DNA of 64,000 nt, from assembly GCF_014202115.1 (NCBI RefSeq), contig NZ_JACHFW010000012.1, positions 1-64,000 of the forward strand, written 5' to 3'. The translations under genes and the position numbers were made by a program. The DNA comes from Catenibacillus scindens. Lineage in GTDB: Bacteria; Bacillota; Clostridia; Lachnospirales; Lachnospiraceae. Of this stretch, positions 43,090 to 56,023 are shown piece after piece. Under the pieces are notes generated by a model that had not been told where the DNA came from, searched no databases, and worked only from the letters and a program-made list of their open reading frames with translations. Numbering within the stretch: the first letter of the stretch is position 1; the number at the start of each line of letters is the position of its first letter.

Positions 43090-44460
43090 ATGATACACAT
43101 AATTCAAGAAAAATGGAACGAGATTCTCAATAAGATGAAAATCGAATACGACATTTCCCCGGCAGCTTTCAACGCCTGGATAAAGCCTTTTTACCCCCAT
43201 TCCATCGTTGATAACGTGGTGTATATTACTAAAAAAGTAAACGGGGATGAAGATCCGTCCGCAGTGGAGCATCTGATCAACTATACGGCCAACCGGTACC
43301 AGCCATTTTTTCAGGTTGCCATTTCTGAAGTGATGAATTGTCAGCTTGAAGTCAAGATCGTAACTCCAGATTCCGTTGTTGAACATGAGCCGGCCAAACC
43401 CGCACCCGCACCGGCTCTTACTTATTCTATTAATACAACGCTCAACCCGAAATATACTTTTGACACCTTTGTTGTGGGGAAAAATAACGAACTGGCCCAT
43501 GCCACAGCTCTGGCCGTGGCCGAGGAACCGGGCGTTTACGCCAATCCGCTGTTTATTTACGGCGGCGTGGGACTTGGGAAAACCCACCTGATGCATTCCA
43601 TTGCCCATTATGTACTTTCAAAAGATCCCAATAAGCACATATTGTACGTGACCAGCGAAGAGTTTACTAATGAGCTGATTTCTTCTATTAAAAATCAGCG
43701 CAATGAAGAATTTAAACGAAAATACCGCGCTGTAGATATGCTGCTTATTGACGATATCCAGTTTATTGTAGGCAAAGAAAGTACCCAGGAAGAATTTTTC
43801 CATACTTTTAACGCGCTTTACGAAGGGAAAAAGCAGATCATCATCTCCTCCGATAAACCTCCAAAAGATATTGAAGGTCTGGAAGACCGTCTGATCTCCC
43901 GTTTCAAAGTTGGCGTGACCGTGGACGTTCAGCCGCCCAACTATGAAACCCGTATGGCCATCCTTAATAAGCGGGCTGAGTTGGACAATATTACCGCCAG
44001 CCAGGAATGTCTCCACTATGTGGCCGACAATATTAAATCCAATATCCGTGAACTGGAAGGCGCCTTAAAGCAGATCCATAATCTGTCCAGACTGCGCAAT
44101 CTTCCCATCACCCTGGATCTTGTAAAGGAAGCCCTGGAAAATATTATCAATCCGGATGTATCCCGCCCGGTTACTGTGGAAGGTATCATCGACGTGGTGG
44201 CTGACCATTTTAACATTACGCCTCAGGATATTCGGGGGACAAAGCGCAGCCGCAACATTGCCTATCCGAGACAGATCGCTATGTACCTTTGCCGCCATAT
44301 GACCGACAATTCCCTGCAAAGTATCGGTGAACTTATGGGAAACAAAGATCACTCCACGGTTCTTCACGGCATTGACAAGATTGAAAAAGATCTGGTCAGT
44401 GATGAAAACCTGAACAATACCATGGATATATTAAAGAAGAAGATCAGCCCCGGAAAATAA
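43090..44460 (+). CDS. dnaA: chromosomal replication initiator DnaA, 456 aa
   Basis: Domain I at the N-terminus (WNEILNKMKIEYDISPAAFNAWIKP), linker II, the AAA+ domain (FVVGKNNELAHATA, GGVGLGKTHLMHSIA, LLIDDIQFI) and the domain IV helix-turn-helix (GNKDHSTVLHGIDKIEK). It binds the 9-mer boxes on both sides of its gene and initiates replication. GTG at 43087 would be too close to the GGGGG ribosome site (43079-43083); ATG at 43090 has six-base spacing and is preferred. Confidence 0.97.
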   Translation: MIHIIQEKWNEILNKMKIEYDISPAAFNAWIKPFYPHSIVDNVVYITKKVNGDEDPSAVEHLINYTANRYQPFFQVAISEVMNCQLEVKIVTPDSVVEHEPAKPAPAPALTYSINTTLNPKYTFDTFVVGKNNELAHATALAVAEEPGVYANPLFIYGGVGLGKTHLMHSIAHYVLSKDPNKHILYVTSEEFTNELISSIKNQRNEEFKRKYRAVDMLLIDDIQFIVGKESTQEEFFHTFNALYEGKKQIIISSDKPPKDIEGLEDRLISRFKVGVTVDVQPPNYETRMAILNKRAELDNITASQECLHYVADNIKSNIRELEGALKQIHNLSRLRNLPITLDLVKEALENIINPDVSRPVTVEGIIDVVADHFNITPQDIRGTKRSRNIAYPRQIAMYLCRHMTDNSLQSIGELMGNKDHSTVLHGIDKIEKDLVSDENLNNTMDILKKKISPGK

Positions 44461-44908
44461 AGTTATCCACAATTTTTAATTTTGGGTTGTGAACAACTTG
44501 AAAGCCCACAAAGCCTTATAATTCCGGCATTTTTTGTGGAAAAATTTTTTATTCACAAATTTTAAACAATAGTTATCCACAAATTGTACACAAAAAAATA
44601 CAAGGCGGATAAATTGTGGAAAAATCTGTTCAAAACCTCTGGATAACCTTTGGATAAAAATCCGGCTAGTTTTGCCTCACCCTGGCATTGTGGATAAAAT
44701 GAAAAAAATCAACACACAGATTTACAGTTATACACAGAGTTTTCCATCTGACTTTTTTCAGCATTTATCAGGGCTTGGACTATATATCCACATATCCACG
44801 CCCCCTACTACTACCACTGCTGAAATCCATTATTTATTTATATATATGCGAGCCGCATAAAAGTTATGCACAACTTTATTATCTTTACAGACAAAAAGGA
44901 GTTATATT
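44461..44908. other. oriC part 2 (dnaA-dnaN gap) with DnaA boxes
   Basis: TTATCCACA at 44463-44471 and 44573-44581, TTATTCACA at 44549-44557, TTATACACA at 44728-44736, a reverse TGTGGATAA at 44689-44697, and TTATGCACA at 44864-44872. The 44828-44850 stretch (ATTTATTTATATATATG-like) is a candidate unwinding region. No gene is supported. Confidence 0.85.
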
Positions 44909-46018
44909 ATGAAAATCCTATGCAATAAAACGGATCTGGCTCAGGGCGTAAATACCGTATTAAAGGCGGTGCCTGGAAAAACAACAATGCCGATCCTTGA
45001 GTGTATACTTATTGATACTACCGAAGGCGAGATCAAGCTGACGGCTAATGATATGGAACTTGGCATTGAGACAGTGATTGACGGACAGGTTCTGGAAAAA
45101 GGTAAGATTGCCCTGGAAGCTAAGTTATTCTCTGAAATTGTCCGCAAACTTCCGGACAATGAAGTGAGCATTGAGACTGATGAAAATGATAAGGCATTTA
45201 TTCAGTGTGAAAAGGCCAAATTTAATATTTCAGGACGTTCAGGGGAAGATTTTGCCTATCTCCCACAGATTGAGAAAAGCCGGAATGTTTCTTTATCTCA
45301 GTTTTCATTAAAGGAGATTATCCGTCAGACTATTTTTTCCATCGCTGACAATGACAGCAACAAACTGATGACTGGTGAGCTGTTTGAGATCAACGGAAGC
45401 GAATTGAAAGTAGTTTCCCTGGACGGACACCGCATTTCCATAAGAAAAATTGAATTAAAAGAAGAGTATGACCCGATTAAAGTCGTTGTTCCTGGCAAGA
45501 CTTTAAATGAGGTGAGCAAAATCCTGACCGGAGGCACGGAAGATTATGTAAACCTATTCTTTACGGACCGGCATATTCTTTTTGAGTTTGATAAAACACT
45601 GGTGGTCAGCCGCCTCATTGAAGGGGAATATTTCCGAATTAACCAGATGCTTTCCAGCGACTACGAGACGAAGATCACCATTAATAAGAAGGAACTGCAA
45701 AATTGTATTGAGCGAGCCTCCCTTCTGATCAGGGAAGGGGAGAAAAAACCCATTATTATTAATATTACAGATGGCGCTCTGGAATTAAAGATTAACTCCG
45801 TGATCGGCTCTATGAATGAGGACATTGATATTTCAAAAGAGGGAAAAGATATTATGATCGGTTTTAATCCCAAGTTTATCCTGGACGCTCTACGGGTTAT
45901 TGATGACGAGGCTATTGACATTTATCTGGTCAATCCAAAGGCGCCATGTTTTATCCGTAATGAGGATCAATCCTATATTTATCTGATCCTTCCGGTAAAT
46001 TTTAATGTGGGAGGCTGA
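44909..46018 (+). CDS. dnaN: DNA polymerase III beta sliding clamp, 369 aa
   Basis: Three clamp domains in one chain, beginning MKILCNKTDLAQGVNTVLKA and ending with the conserved IYLILPVNFN region. Good ribosome site (AAAAGGAG). Tethers the replicative polymerase. It is followed with overlap by yaaA, recF and gyrB, the usual order. Confidence 0.96.
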   Translation: MKILCNKTDLAQGVNTVLKAVPGKTTMPILECILIDTTEGEIKLTANDMELGIETVIDGQVLEKGKIALEAKLFSEIVRKLPDNEVSIETDENDKAFIQCEKAKFNISGRSGEDFAYLPQIEKSRNVSLSQFSLKEIIRQTIFSIADNDSNKLMTGELFEINGSELKVVSLDGHRISIRKIELKEEYDPIKVVVPGKTLNEVSKILTGGTEDYVNLFFTDRHILFEFDKTLVVSRLIEGEYFRINQMLSSDYETKITINKKELQNCIERASLLIREGEKKPIIINITDGALELKINSVIGSMNEDIDISKEGKDIMIGFNPKFILDALRVIDDEAIDIYLVNPKAPCFIRNEDQSYIYLILPVNFNVGG

Positions 46019-46020
46019 TG

Positions 46021-46245
46021 ATGGTGGAAGAATTTATATTACGGGATGATTTTATAAAGCTGGGCCAGCTTTTGAAAGCTGCCGGTCTGGTAGATTCCGG
46101 CGTGGAAGCCAAGGCTGTGATCGTGGACGGTCAGGTTAAGGTCAACGGCACTGTGGAAATCCAGCGGGGCAAGAAGATCCACGGCGGCGATCTGGTAGAA
46201 TATAACGGAAATACAATAAAAGTTGTATCAAGACAGGATGTTTGA
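46021..46245 (+). CDS. yaaA: S4-domain RNA-binding protein YaaA, 74 aa
   Basis: A small S4-like protein between dnaN and recF, as in Bacillus: FIKLGQLLKAAGLVDSG, KAVIVDGQVKVNG and KIHGGDLVEYNG. Involved in ribosome or RNA binding in relatives. The ATG at 46021 has better spacing to GGGAGG than the ATG at 46018, which overlaps the dnaN stop. Confidence 0.9.
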   Translation: MVEEFILRDDFIKLGQLLKAAGLVDSGVEAKAVIVDGQVKVNGTVEIQRGKKIHGGDLVEYNGNTIKVVSRQDV

Positions 46246-46247
46246 TT

Positions 46248-49256
<3,009 letters not shown>

Positions 49257-49258
<2 letters not shown>

Positions 49259-49390
49259 CAACAGTTCAGCCATCAGACCGCACCTTGTCTGATGAGCTAA
49301 GCGCCAGAAAATGAGCAAAGGAGCGGCGAAGCCGCGGGTCAGCGCGCAAGCGCGGCTTTGCGAATGGCGCGGGCTGAACTGGCGCAACTG
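49257..49390. repeat. REP-like palindromic element in the gyrB-gyrA gap
   Basis: CAGTTCAGCC (49262-49271) and GGCTGAACTG (49372-49381) bound about 120 bases. Inside are a perfect hairpin (CATCAGAC / GTCTGATG) and GC-rich hairpins (GCGGCGAAGCCGC). A related piece follows gyrA at 52.0 kb. The gap is longer and more structured than usual between these genes. Confidence 0.6.
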
Positions 49391-49429
49391 CTGTAATAAG
49401 GAGTACCCTAAAATGGAGGAAATGTCATA

Positions 49430-51961
49430 ATGGACGATAAAAGCAATATTTTTGATAAAGTTCAGGAAGTCGATCTCCAGAAGACAATGGAAGAGTCTTA
49501 TATCGACTATGCCATGAGCGTTATCGCTTCAAGAGCCCTACCCGATGTGAGGGATGGCCTGAAGCCGGTACAGAGACGAATTTTATATGCAATGATCGAG
49601 CTGAACAACGGTCCGGACAAGCCCCACAGAAAATGTGCCCGTATCGTTGGTGATACTATGGGTAAATATCACCCTCACGGCGACAGCTCTATCTATGGGG
49701 CTTTGGTTAATCTGGCTCAGGAGTGGAATACCCGCTATCCGCTGGTTGACGGCCACGGAAACTTCGGTTCTGTGGACGGCGACGGCGCGGCAGCCATGCG
49801 TTATACAGAAGCGCGACTCAGTAAAATTTCCATGGAAATGACAGCGGATATTAATAAAGATACGGTAGACTTTAGTCCAAACTTTGATGAGACGGAAAAA
49901 GAGCCCAACGTACTGCCTTCACGTTTCCCAAATCTTCTGGTGAACGGAACCACGGGTATTGCCGTAGGTATGGCCACAAATATCCCCCCTCACAATCTGA
50001 CGGAAACCATTAACGGCGTTTTAAAGATCATTGAAAACCGAATTGAAAATGATAGGGATACAGAGATTGAGGAAATCCTTGACATTATCAAAGGTCCGGA
50101 CTTTCCAACCGGCGCCATGATCCTTGGCCGCAGAGGCATTGAGGAGGCATACCGCACCGGACGGGGGAAGATTAAAGTGCGGGCAGTGACAGATATTGAG
50201 CCTATGGGGACCAACCGCCAGCGCATTGTTGTCACTGAGCTGCCCTATATGGTCAACAAGGCCAAACTGATTGAGAAGATCGCAGAGCTTGTGCGGGACA
50301 AGCGCATTGATGGAATTTCTGACTTACGTGACGAGTCGGACCGCCAGGGAATGCGGGTAGTCATTGAGCTTAAAAAGGACGCAAATGCCAATGTGATCTT
50401 AAATCATTTATATAAACATACACAGCTTCAGGATTCTTTCGGAGTGATCATGCTGGCCCTTGTCAACAATGTTCCTATGGTGCTGAATTTAAAGCAGATG
50501 CTTGAACTGTATCTTCGCCACCAGGAAGACGTTGTGACACGGCGCTGCCGCTATGAGCTTGGAAAAGCTCAGGAGCGGGCACATATTTTGGAAGGTTTGC
50601 TCATTGCCTTGGATCATATTGATGAGGTGATCCAGATCATTCGCTCTTCCAAAAATGTGGCGGAGGCAAAAGAACGTTTGATCGACAGCTATTCGCTGAC
50701 CGATGTTCAGGCTCAGGCTATTGTGGATATGCGTCTGAGAGCATTGACCGGTCTGGAAAGAGAGAAGCTGGAGAGCGAATATAAAGAACTTATGGCAAGA
50801 ATTGAAGAGTTGAAAGCCATTCTTGGCGACGAAAAACTTCTCCTTGGTGTGATCCGTGATGAAATCACTGTGATCCGCGACAAATACGGAGATGAGCGCC
50901 GCACATCCATAGGCATGGACGATGATGAAATCACTGACGAAGATCTGATCAAGGATGAAAATACAGTCATCACCCTGACCCATCTGGGCTACATCAAGCG
51001 CATGACGGAGGATAATTTCCGCAGCCAGAACAGGGGAGGCAAGGGCATCAAAGGCATGGCTACCATTGATGATGATTTTATTGAGGATATGATGATGACC
51101 TCAACCCATCACTATGTCATGTTCTTTACAAGCAAAGGAAAAGTCTACCGGATGAAGGCTTACGAGATTCCGGAATCCTCAAGGACAGCCCGCGGTACGG
51201 CCCTGGTGAATCTTCTCCAGCTTGAAGCCGGCGAGAGGATCACAGCTATGATTCCCATCCGCAGCTACAGCGATGACAAGTATTTGTTTATGGCTACCAA
51301 ACAGGGTATGGTGAAAAAGACGGCTATTATGGAGTACCAGAACATCCGCAAGTCCGGTCTGACAGCCATTAACCTGAAAGATGAGGATGAGCTGATTGAG
51401 GTTAAGACTACAGATCACCACAATGATATTTTCCTTGTGACCAAACATGGCATGTGCATCCGATTTAATGAAAATGATGTGCGTCCCACCGGACGGGCAT
51501 CCATGGGTGTGATCGGAATGAGCCTTGACCCCGACGATGAAGTTGTGGGTATGCAGTTGGATACCCAGGGCGAGGCATTGCTTGTTGCCTCCGAAAACGG
51601 CCTTGGAAAGCGGACACTCATGGAGAAATTCGCGGTACAGCACCGGGGCGGAAAAGGTGTGAAGTGCTATAAGATCACGGAAAAGACCGGAAACGTTGTG
51701 GGCGTCAAGGCAGTGAATGAAGATCATGAGATTATGCTCATCACTACCGGAGGTATTATCATCCGTATGCCAGTCAGCGGAATTTCCCTTCTTGAACGTA
51801 TCACATCCGGTGTGAAGCTTATTGACATTGATGTGGAAAAAGACATTAAGGTGGCAAGCATTGCCAAAGTCCGTCAGGATGTTGAGAAAGAAGAATCTGA
51901 GAAAGATTCTGAGGAACAGGAAATTTCCGGGGACGGTTCTGAGGATAACTTTGAAGGATAA
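49430..51961 (+). CDS. gyrA: DNA gyrase subunit A, 843 aa
   Basis: The breakage-reunion domain begins with [31 protein letters not shown] (in part), with the catalytic Tyr in [12 protein letters not shown]. The C-terminal beta-pinwheel has the GyrA box [10 protein letters not shown]. The 35-residue C-terminal tail is very acidic ([17 protein letters not shown]). Start with GGAGG ten bases upstream. Forms gyrase with gyrB. Confidence 0.97.
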   Translation: MDDKSNIFDKVQEVDLQKTMEESYIDYAMSVIASRALPDVRDGLKPVQRRILYAMIELNNGPDKPHRKCARIVGDTMGKYHPHGDSSIYGALVNLAQEWNTRYPLVDGHGNFGSVDGDGAAAMRYTEARLSKISMEMTADINKDTVDFSPNFDETEKEPNVLPSRFPNLLVNGTTGIAVGMATNIPPHNLTETINGVLKIIENRIENDRDTEIEEILDIIKGPDFPTGAMILGRRGIEEAYRTGRGKIKVRAVTDIEPMGTNRQRIVVTELPYMVNKAKLIEKIAELVRDKRIDGISDLRDESDRQGMRVVIELKKDANANVILNHLYKHTQLQDSFGVIMLALVNNVPMVLNLKQMLELYLRHQEDVVTRRCRYELGKAQERAHILEGLLIALDHIDEVIQIIRSSKNVAEAKERLIDSYSLTDVQAQAIVDMRLRALTGLEREKLESEYKELMARIEELKAILGDEKLLLGVIRDEITVIRDKYGDERRTSIGMDDDEITDEDLIKDENTVITLTHLGYIKRMTEDNFRSQNRGGKGIKGMATIDDDFIEDMMMTSTHHYVMFFTSKGKVYRMKAYEIPESSRTARGTALVNLLQLEAGERITAMIPIRSYSDDKYLFMATKQGMVKKTAIMEYQNIRKSGLTAINLKDEDELIEVKTTDHHNDIFLVTKHGMCIRFNENDVRPTGRASMGVIGMSLDPDDEVVGMQLDTQGEALLVASENGLGKRTLMEKFAVQHRGGKGVKCYKITEKTGNVVGVKAVNEDHEIMLITTGGIIIRMPVSGISLLERITSGVKLIDIDVEKDIKVASIAKVRQDVEKEESEKDSEEQEISGDGSEDNFEG

Positions 51962-51980
51962 AGTCTGAAATTTGTGGATA

Positions 51981-52024
51981 AAATTGCCGGGATTTCCAAT
52001 GTATGTGGATATCCCGGCAATTTT
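51981..52024 (+). terminator. intrinsic terminator of gyrA
   Basis: AAATTGCCGGGAT (51981-51993) and ATCCCGGCAATTT (52011-52023), a perfect 13-bp stem ending in T residues, twenty bases after the gyrA stop. Confidence 0.9.
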
Positions 52025-52095
52025 AGCAATAGTTCAGCCATTAGACAAGGTGCGGGATGAACTGTTATATCTTCTGGTTCAGCCGCCAGAAAATA
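52023..52095. repeat. second copy of the gyr-associated palindromic element
   Basis: Starts TTAGCAATAGTTCAGCCATTAGAC, nearly identical to the start of the 49257 element in part, then contains that element's inner segment in inverted orientation (ACAAGGTGCGG). AGTTCA / TGAACT arms form a hairpin. It lies between the gyrA terminator and the amidohydrolase gene. Confidence 0.55.
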
Positions 52096-52117
52096 GATAA
52101 TGATCGGAGGTGCTGTT

Positions 52118-53020
52118 TTGAAGATTTTTGATGTGCATACCCACTTTACTGTGGAAACCGGACGTATTTCAGAGGACGCTGAAAAGATCGGCTATGCGGT
52201 GGAAAATAAAAGCGCCGGGGAACATGTGAAATTTATGGAGCGGTCAGGAATTGAACGGGCGCTCCTCACATGTCCGACGCAGAAAAATATGGATGATGAG
52301 GACGCCTGTGCGGCCTATTGCCGCCAGGTCAATGAACAGGGAGCGAAGCTTGTCCGGGATTATCCGGAGCGGTTTTTATTTGCTGCATCCCTGCCCCTTC
52401 CATGGACAAAGAAGGCAGTGGAGGAGCTGGAGTATGCCGTAACACGGCTTGGAGCCAGGGCTGTGGGACTTTGCAGCAATTACCGGGGCATTTATCTGGG
52501 AGACCCGTCTTTTGAGCCGGTTTTTGCGGCTATTGAGCGGCTGGGGGTTCCGGTACTCCTTCATCCCGCGGCTCCTTTAGTTTATCCCAAAAATCCGGTG
52601 ACAGGGAAGATTCTTCCCATGTATGAATTTATTACAGATACCACGCGGACACTGCTGGATCTCTTTGCCGCCCGGACACTGAACCGTCATCCAGAGGTCA
52701 AGGTTGTCGTGCCTCACAGCGGTTCCTGCCTTCCGGTGGCCCTGGACCGCTTTTACGGCATTATGCGTGTGAAAGGGGAAAATGTGACGGTTCCTCTGGA
52801 TCAGCTCTATTTTGATCTGGCCTGTGACGCCTTCCCAAGAGGAGTCCCTATACTCCTTACCCTGACTGATCCGGCTCATATTTTATACGGCACAGATTAT
52901 CCGGCTATTCCGGAACCTGTGCTGAAAGGGCATCTTCATAGCGCCATGACCTGTCCGCATCTTCAGGGCCATGTGGAAGATGTGATGTGGGGAAATGCCC
53001 GGAAGCTTTTTGGGCTGTGA
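52118..53020 (+). CDS. amidohydrolase-2 family protein, 300 aa
   Basis: TIM-barrel amidohydrolase: IFDVHTHF at the N-terminus, VLLHPAAPL, VVPHSGSCLPVALDRF and ILYGTDYPAIPEPV near the C-terminus, giving the expected metal ligands. The start is TTG at 52118, behind GGAGG with seven-base spacing. Family members hydrolyse or decarboxylate cyclic and aromatic acids; the substrate is not evident. Confidence 0.88.
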   Translation: MKIFDVHTHFTVETGRISEDAEKIGYAVENKSAGEHVKFMERSGIERALLTCPTQKNMDDEDACAAYCRQVNEQGAKLVRDYPERFLFAASLPLPWTKKAVEELEYAVTRLGARAVGLCSNYRGIYLGDPSFEPVFAAIERLGVPVLLHPAAPLVYPKNPVTGKILPMYEFITDTTRTLLDLFAARTLNRHPEVKVVVPHSGSCLPVALDRFYGIMRVKGENVTVPLDQLYFDLACDAFPRGVPILLTLTDPAHILYGTDYPAIPEPVLKGHLHSAMTCPHLQGHVEDVMWGNARKLFGL

Positions 53021-53070
53021 TGTTGGGGAACGACCGGAGGTTTTTGGGACTGTAAAGGGGGGGAGATTTT

Positions 53071-53749
53071 TTGAAGTTATGTGGGGTTATGATTTTCGTG
53101 ATGATTTTGGCTGGGATCAGCGGGTGCGCTGTACCCGGACAGGAATTTTCTGAAGATAAGACAGGGGAAGCATCGTGGAAAATGACGGAGAATCCGGCGG
53201 ATGATCATGGACGCCCAGTGGGATGCCTCCCAGCGGTTATTTGCAGATGAAATGAGAGAAAAAGTCATGGATATTTATGATGGGCTTGATCTTGAAATGT
53301 CCTATGTCAATACCAGATATTATGCCGGAGAGGATGGACAGGGGACTGAGGAAAACTGCGTGATCGAGACAATGGCCCTCCTTGATGGGTTTCCATTGAT
53401 TTCAACGGGCCAGGGAGATTATATGCGCAGCTTTTGTAAAATCGGCCATCAGGGGGTTAGCAGAATGCTCCTTGCAGGAATTTTTGAGATGGATTCCCGA
53501 GAGCAGTTATCAGTGATTTCTTTAGATGATGTTCTTAAAATCGTTGAGATGAAGGCAGAAAAAAAAGACATTTACGGCTACAGCAGGATCACCGGGATTA
53601 AATTGGCCTATATGTTTGATGTTGAAGATGAAAAGATCGTCTTTGATCCGGTATGGTGTTTTGATACAGCTATAGATGACGTCAATGGGGATATCCCTCT
53701 GTTTTGTGTGGATGCCTGTACTGGTGAGATCGCCTATATGAGTCCGTAG
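53071..53749 (+). pseudogene. lipoprotein gene with frameshift
   Basis: A TTG start at 53071 behind a G-rich site gives a lipoprotein signal (MKLCGVMIFVMILAGISGC, lipobox ISGC). This frame ends at about 53249. The main body (about 181 residues, from 53201) is in another frame and has no signal of its own: MDAQWDASQRLFADEMREKV through VDACTGEIAYMSP. The body frame is closed upstream by a stop at 53183-53185, so the shift lies between 53186 and 53249. Either a recent frameshift or a sequencing error; the family is unknown. Confidence 0.6.
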
Positions 53750-53763
53750 AGGGGAGGGGGAAT

Positions 53764-54540
53764 ATGAGAAAATACTTCTTTGGGCGGATAGGTATGGTCT
53801 GCGCCATCATATGCGCCATCCTGCTTATGCTCCGTCTGTCATATACAATACTTTACAACAGATCATTAACAAAAGATTTTGTGCCTGATGACTGGATTAC
53901 AGAGTATCAGGATCACAGTTCCATGGATGAAATGGATATTGAAAAAATTGTTGACAGTTATTTCTCTGTTTCTCCGTTGAACGCTCCTTTAGATCAATCT
54001 GTTGTTTTGGACAGAGATATTTATTATTACTCAGAACCGGATGGGGATTCACAAATCCTGTGCAAGTTAAATGCCGGCGAGCGCTATTTTATTTATGGTG
54101 ATTTTCTCACTTTACAGCCAAGAACGCTCAGTTTGCCCACTTATGATCAGGGATGGCGTTACGCCCTTCCCCTGATCACGGAAGAACAGTATCGGAAGCT
54201 GGACTATTTATCCGGCTTACCTGTCTGGGTCCGGGGCGAAGGCCCTTATATTTCTGAACAATACGGCTATATCCGGACAGAGGATATGATCTATCTTATT
54301 CGAAATTTTCAGAGGCAATCGGCAGATTATTCATGGATGGATGAAATCCGATGGCTCTTCGATGACAGATATGCTTTAGGACATCTCTATGGCGCAGATC
54401 AGTTGTTGTGGGAAGAGGGCGTTTATCTGTCGCCGGATCTTCCGATTTCCTTCTGGCGTCTGCCGGAGATACTGCTTCTGCTGCTGATAGTTTCCGGCAT
54501 AGCCAAAGCGGCAGTGTGTGCGGCGGTAAAGAGGCGTTAG
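53764..54540 (+). CDS. hypothetical membrane protein, 258 aa
   Basis: One N-terminal membrane helix (about residues 6-30) and one C-terminal helix (about 232-254) enclose an extracytoplasmic domain with SH3-like features (YYSEPDGDSQILCKLNAGERYFIY). Good site (GGGGG) before ATG. Directly downstream of the frameshifted lipoprotein, so the two may once have worked together in the envelope. Unknown function. Confidence 0.75.
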   Translation: MRKYFFGRIGMVCAIICAILLMLRLSYTILYNRSLTKDFVPDDWITEYQDHSSMDEMDIEKIVDSYFSVSPLNAPLDQSVVLDRDIYYYSEPDGDSQILCKLNAGERYFIYGDFLTLQPRTLSLPTYDQGWRYALPLITEEQYRKLDYLSGLPVWVRGEGPYISEQYGYIRTEDMIYLIRNFQRQSADYSWMDEIRWLFDDRYALGHLYGADQLLWEEGVYLSPDLPISFWRLPEILLLLLIVSGIAKAAVCAAVKRR

Positions 54541-54600
54541 CTTAGAAAATCCGAGATGAATAGATGAAAAATTACAACAAATTTTAAGGAGGATAAATCA

Positions 54601-54888
54601 ATGATTATTCATGAAATTAACTGTCATATCAAACCGGGAGAAATGGACGCCTATCTTGAGGTGGCAAAGCAGTTTGTAGCGGCTATGAGAGGGGAAGAAG
54701 GCTGTATTTCCAGCCAGTTGTGCCGTTCAAATTCTGATGAAAACAAGGCGGTTTATTTTGTTCAGTGGAGAGATATGGACTGCGCTAAGGCTCACAGCCA
54801 GGGAGAGAATTTCAAGAAATATATTCCGTTAATGGGGGCGCATTTTATCGGGTGCGACGAGGATATGTACGAAGTCATTGACTGCTGA
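54601..54888 (+). CDS. antibiotic biosynthesis monooxygenase (ABM) domain protein, 95 aa
   Basis: Single ABM-fold domain: KPGEMDAYLEVAKQFVAAMRGEEGCISSQL and VYFVQWRDMDCAKAH follow the family pattern. Strong GGAGG upstream. Members of this fold are small dimeric enzymes that act on quinones, haem or aldehydes; without partners no substrate can be given. Confidence 0.88.
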   Translation: MIIHEINCHIKPGEMDAYLEVAKQFVAAMRGEEGCISSQLCRSNSDENKAVYFVQWRDMDCAKAHSQGENFKKYIPLMGAHFIGCDEDMYEVIDC

Positions 54889-54933
54889 TTTGCCATTGAA
54901 AATGGTGACAACCTTTTAATAGACAACAAAAAT

Positions 54934-54987
54934 CCCCGCGGTCTGTTATATGAAACATGTTATATGAAACATTGATATGCCGCGGGG
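54934..54987. terminator. bidirectional terminator
   Basis: CCCCGCGG (54934-54941) and CCGCGGGG (54980-54987) with A-run and T-run on the flanks. The loop has a direct repeat (TTATATGAAACAT twice). Ends the ABM gene and the convergent kinase gene. Confidence 0.85.
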
Positions 54988-54997
54988 TTTTTAGTCT

Positions 54998-56011
54998 CTA
55001 CAGACTGCCGGATGCCGGCTCTTTTTCACGATTGATCATTCGTTCGATCAGGTCGATGGTTTCCCGGATACCATAATTGGCGCTGTTGATACAAAGATCA
55101 TAGTTTTCCGGGCGGCCCCACCGTTTGTCTGTGTAAAAATCATAGTATTTTTTATGCTGCCGGTCCATCTGCCTTAAAAAGCGGCTGGCATGATGAAAGT
55201 CCATATTTTTGGACGCCATAATCCGCTGAACTCTCAGAGAGAAGGGCGCGCTGATAAAGAGACTGAGATGTGGGATATGATTGTTAGTGAGAATAGCATC
55301 CGCGCACCGCCCCATAATCACACAATCCTCAGTTCGGGCAAGATTACAGATCAAGTCACTCATATTGAAAAACACAGCGTCCTGTCTGGGAAGACCATGG
55401 TAGCGGTTAAATTCACGGAACCAGGTTTTTAAGCGGAAGTTTCTTTTGCGGTATTTGTCAAAGTCAGCAAAAGGCTCTGTCTCCGTGTCGTTGACCGATC
55501 CTTTTTCGGCTTCCAGGCGGGTTAAAACCTGATTAAAAATTTCTACATCATAATAATTAATGTGAAGATCATCGGCCAATTCAAATCCTATATCATTTCC
55601 GGCGCTGCCCTGAGTCCGGCTGATACAGATCACCAGATGGTCATTTTCGGAAAGCTTCTTGCGGGCAGTTGGATTTAACTCTGCCCGGGCAAGATCAACA
55701 ATATCTATTTTTCCGAAACTATCAGGGAGCGCTTCGATTTCTTTCAGAATATTGTCGTATTCTGTCATCATCTGAGTCTTTTTCTTTTTATCCTTGATGG
55801 TTCGAGCCATATTGCTGATCAGAGCAAGTTCACTTCTTAACAGATGACCGTCGGGCTTTGTAAGCATGAGCATACACAGATTTTGTATCGTGTTTTCTTT
55901 ATTGCCGGTAAAGGTTCTGCCGAGAGAGGAACCAACGCAGTGATAGACTTCCTCATCCAGATTATAAATACGGTTCGCCAGTTCCAAACATTTTTCTCTA
56001 TTTTCCTGCAT
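54998..56011 (-). CDS. cytidylate-kinase-like family protein, 337 aa
   Basis: Residues 1-100 are helical and not recognised. The rest matches the cytidylate-kinase-like group: ICISRTQGSAGNDIGFELADDLHINYYDVEIFN (in part), CVIMGRCADAIL, SLFISAPFSLRVQRIM, and the LID-type region. The P-loop deviates from GxxGxGK (GSAGNDIG), which is normal for this group. Probably phosphorylates a nucleoside monophosphate or related small molecule; actual activity is uncertain. Confidence 0.85.
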   Translation of the reverse strand: MQENREKCLELANRIYNLDEEVYHCVGSSLGRTFTGNKENTIQNLCMLMLTKPDGHLLRSELALISNMARTIKDKKKKTQMMTEYDNILKEIEALPDSFGKIDIVDLARAELNPTARKKLSENDHLVICISRTQGSAGNDIGFELADDLHINYYDVEIFNQVLTRLEAEKGSVNDTETEPFADFDKYRKRNFRLKTWFREFNRYHGLPRQDAVFFNMSDLICNLARTEDCVIMGRCADAILTNNHIPHLSLFISAPFSLRVQRIMASKNMDFHHASRFLRQMDRQHKKYYDFYTDKRWGRPENYDLCINSANYGIRETIDLIERMINREKEPASGSL

Positions 56012-56023
56012 ATGTGTCCCCCC

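Noticed and set aside
43003-43608. Leftward frame opposite the start of dnaA
   Set aside because: It is antisense to the conserved DnaA N-terminus and covers its promoter; no ribosome site of note.
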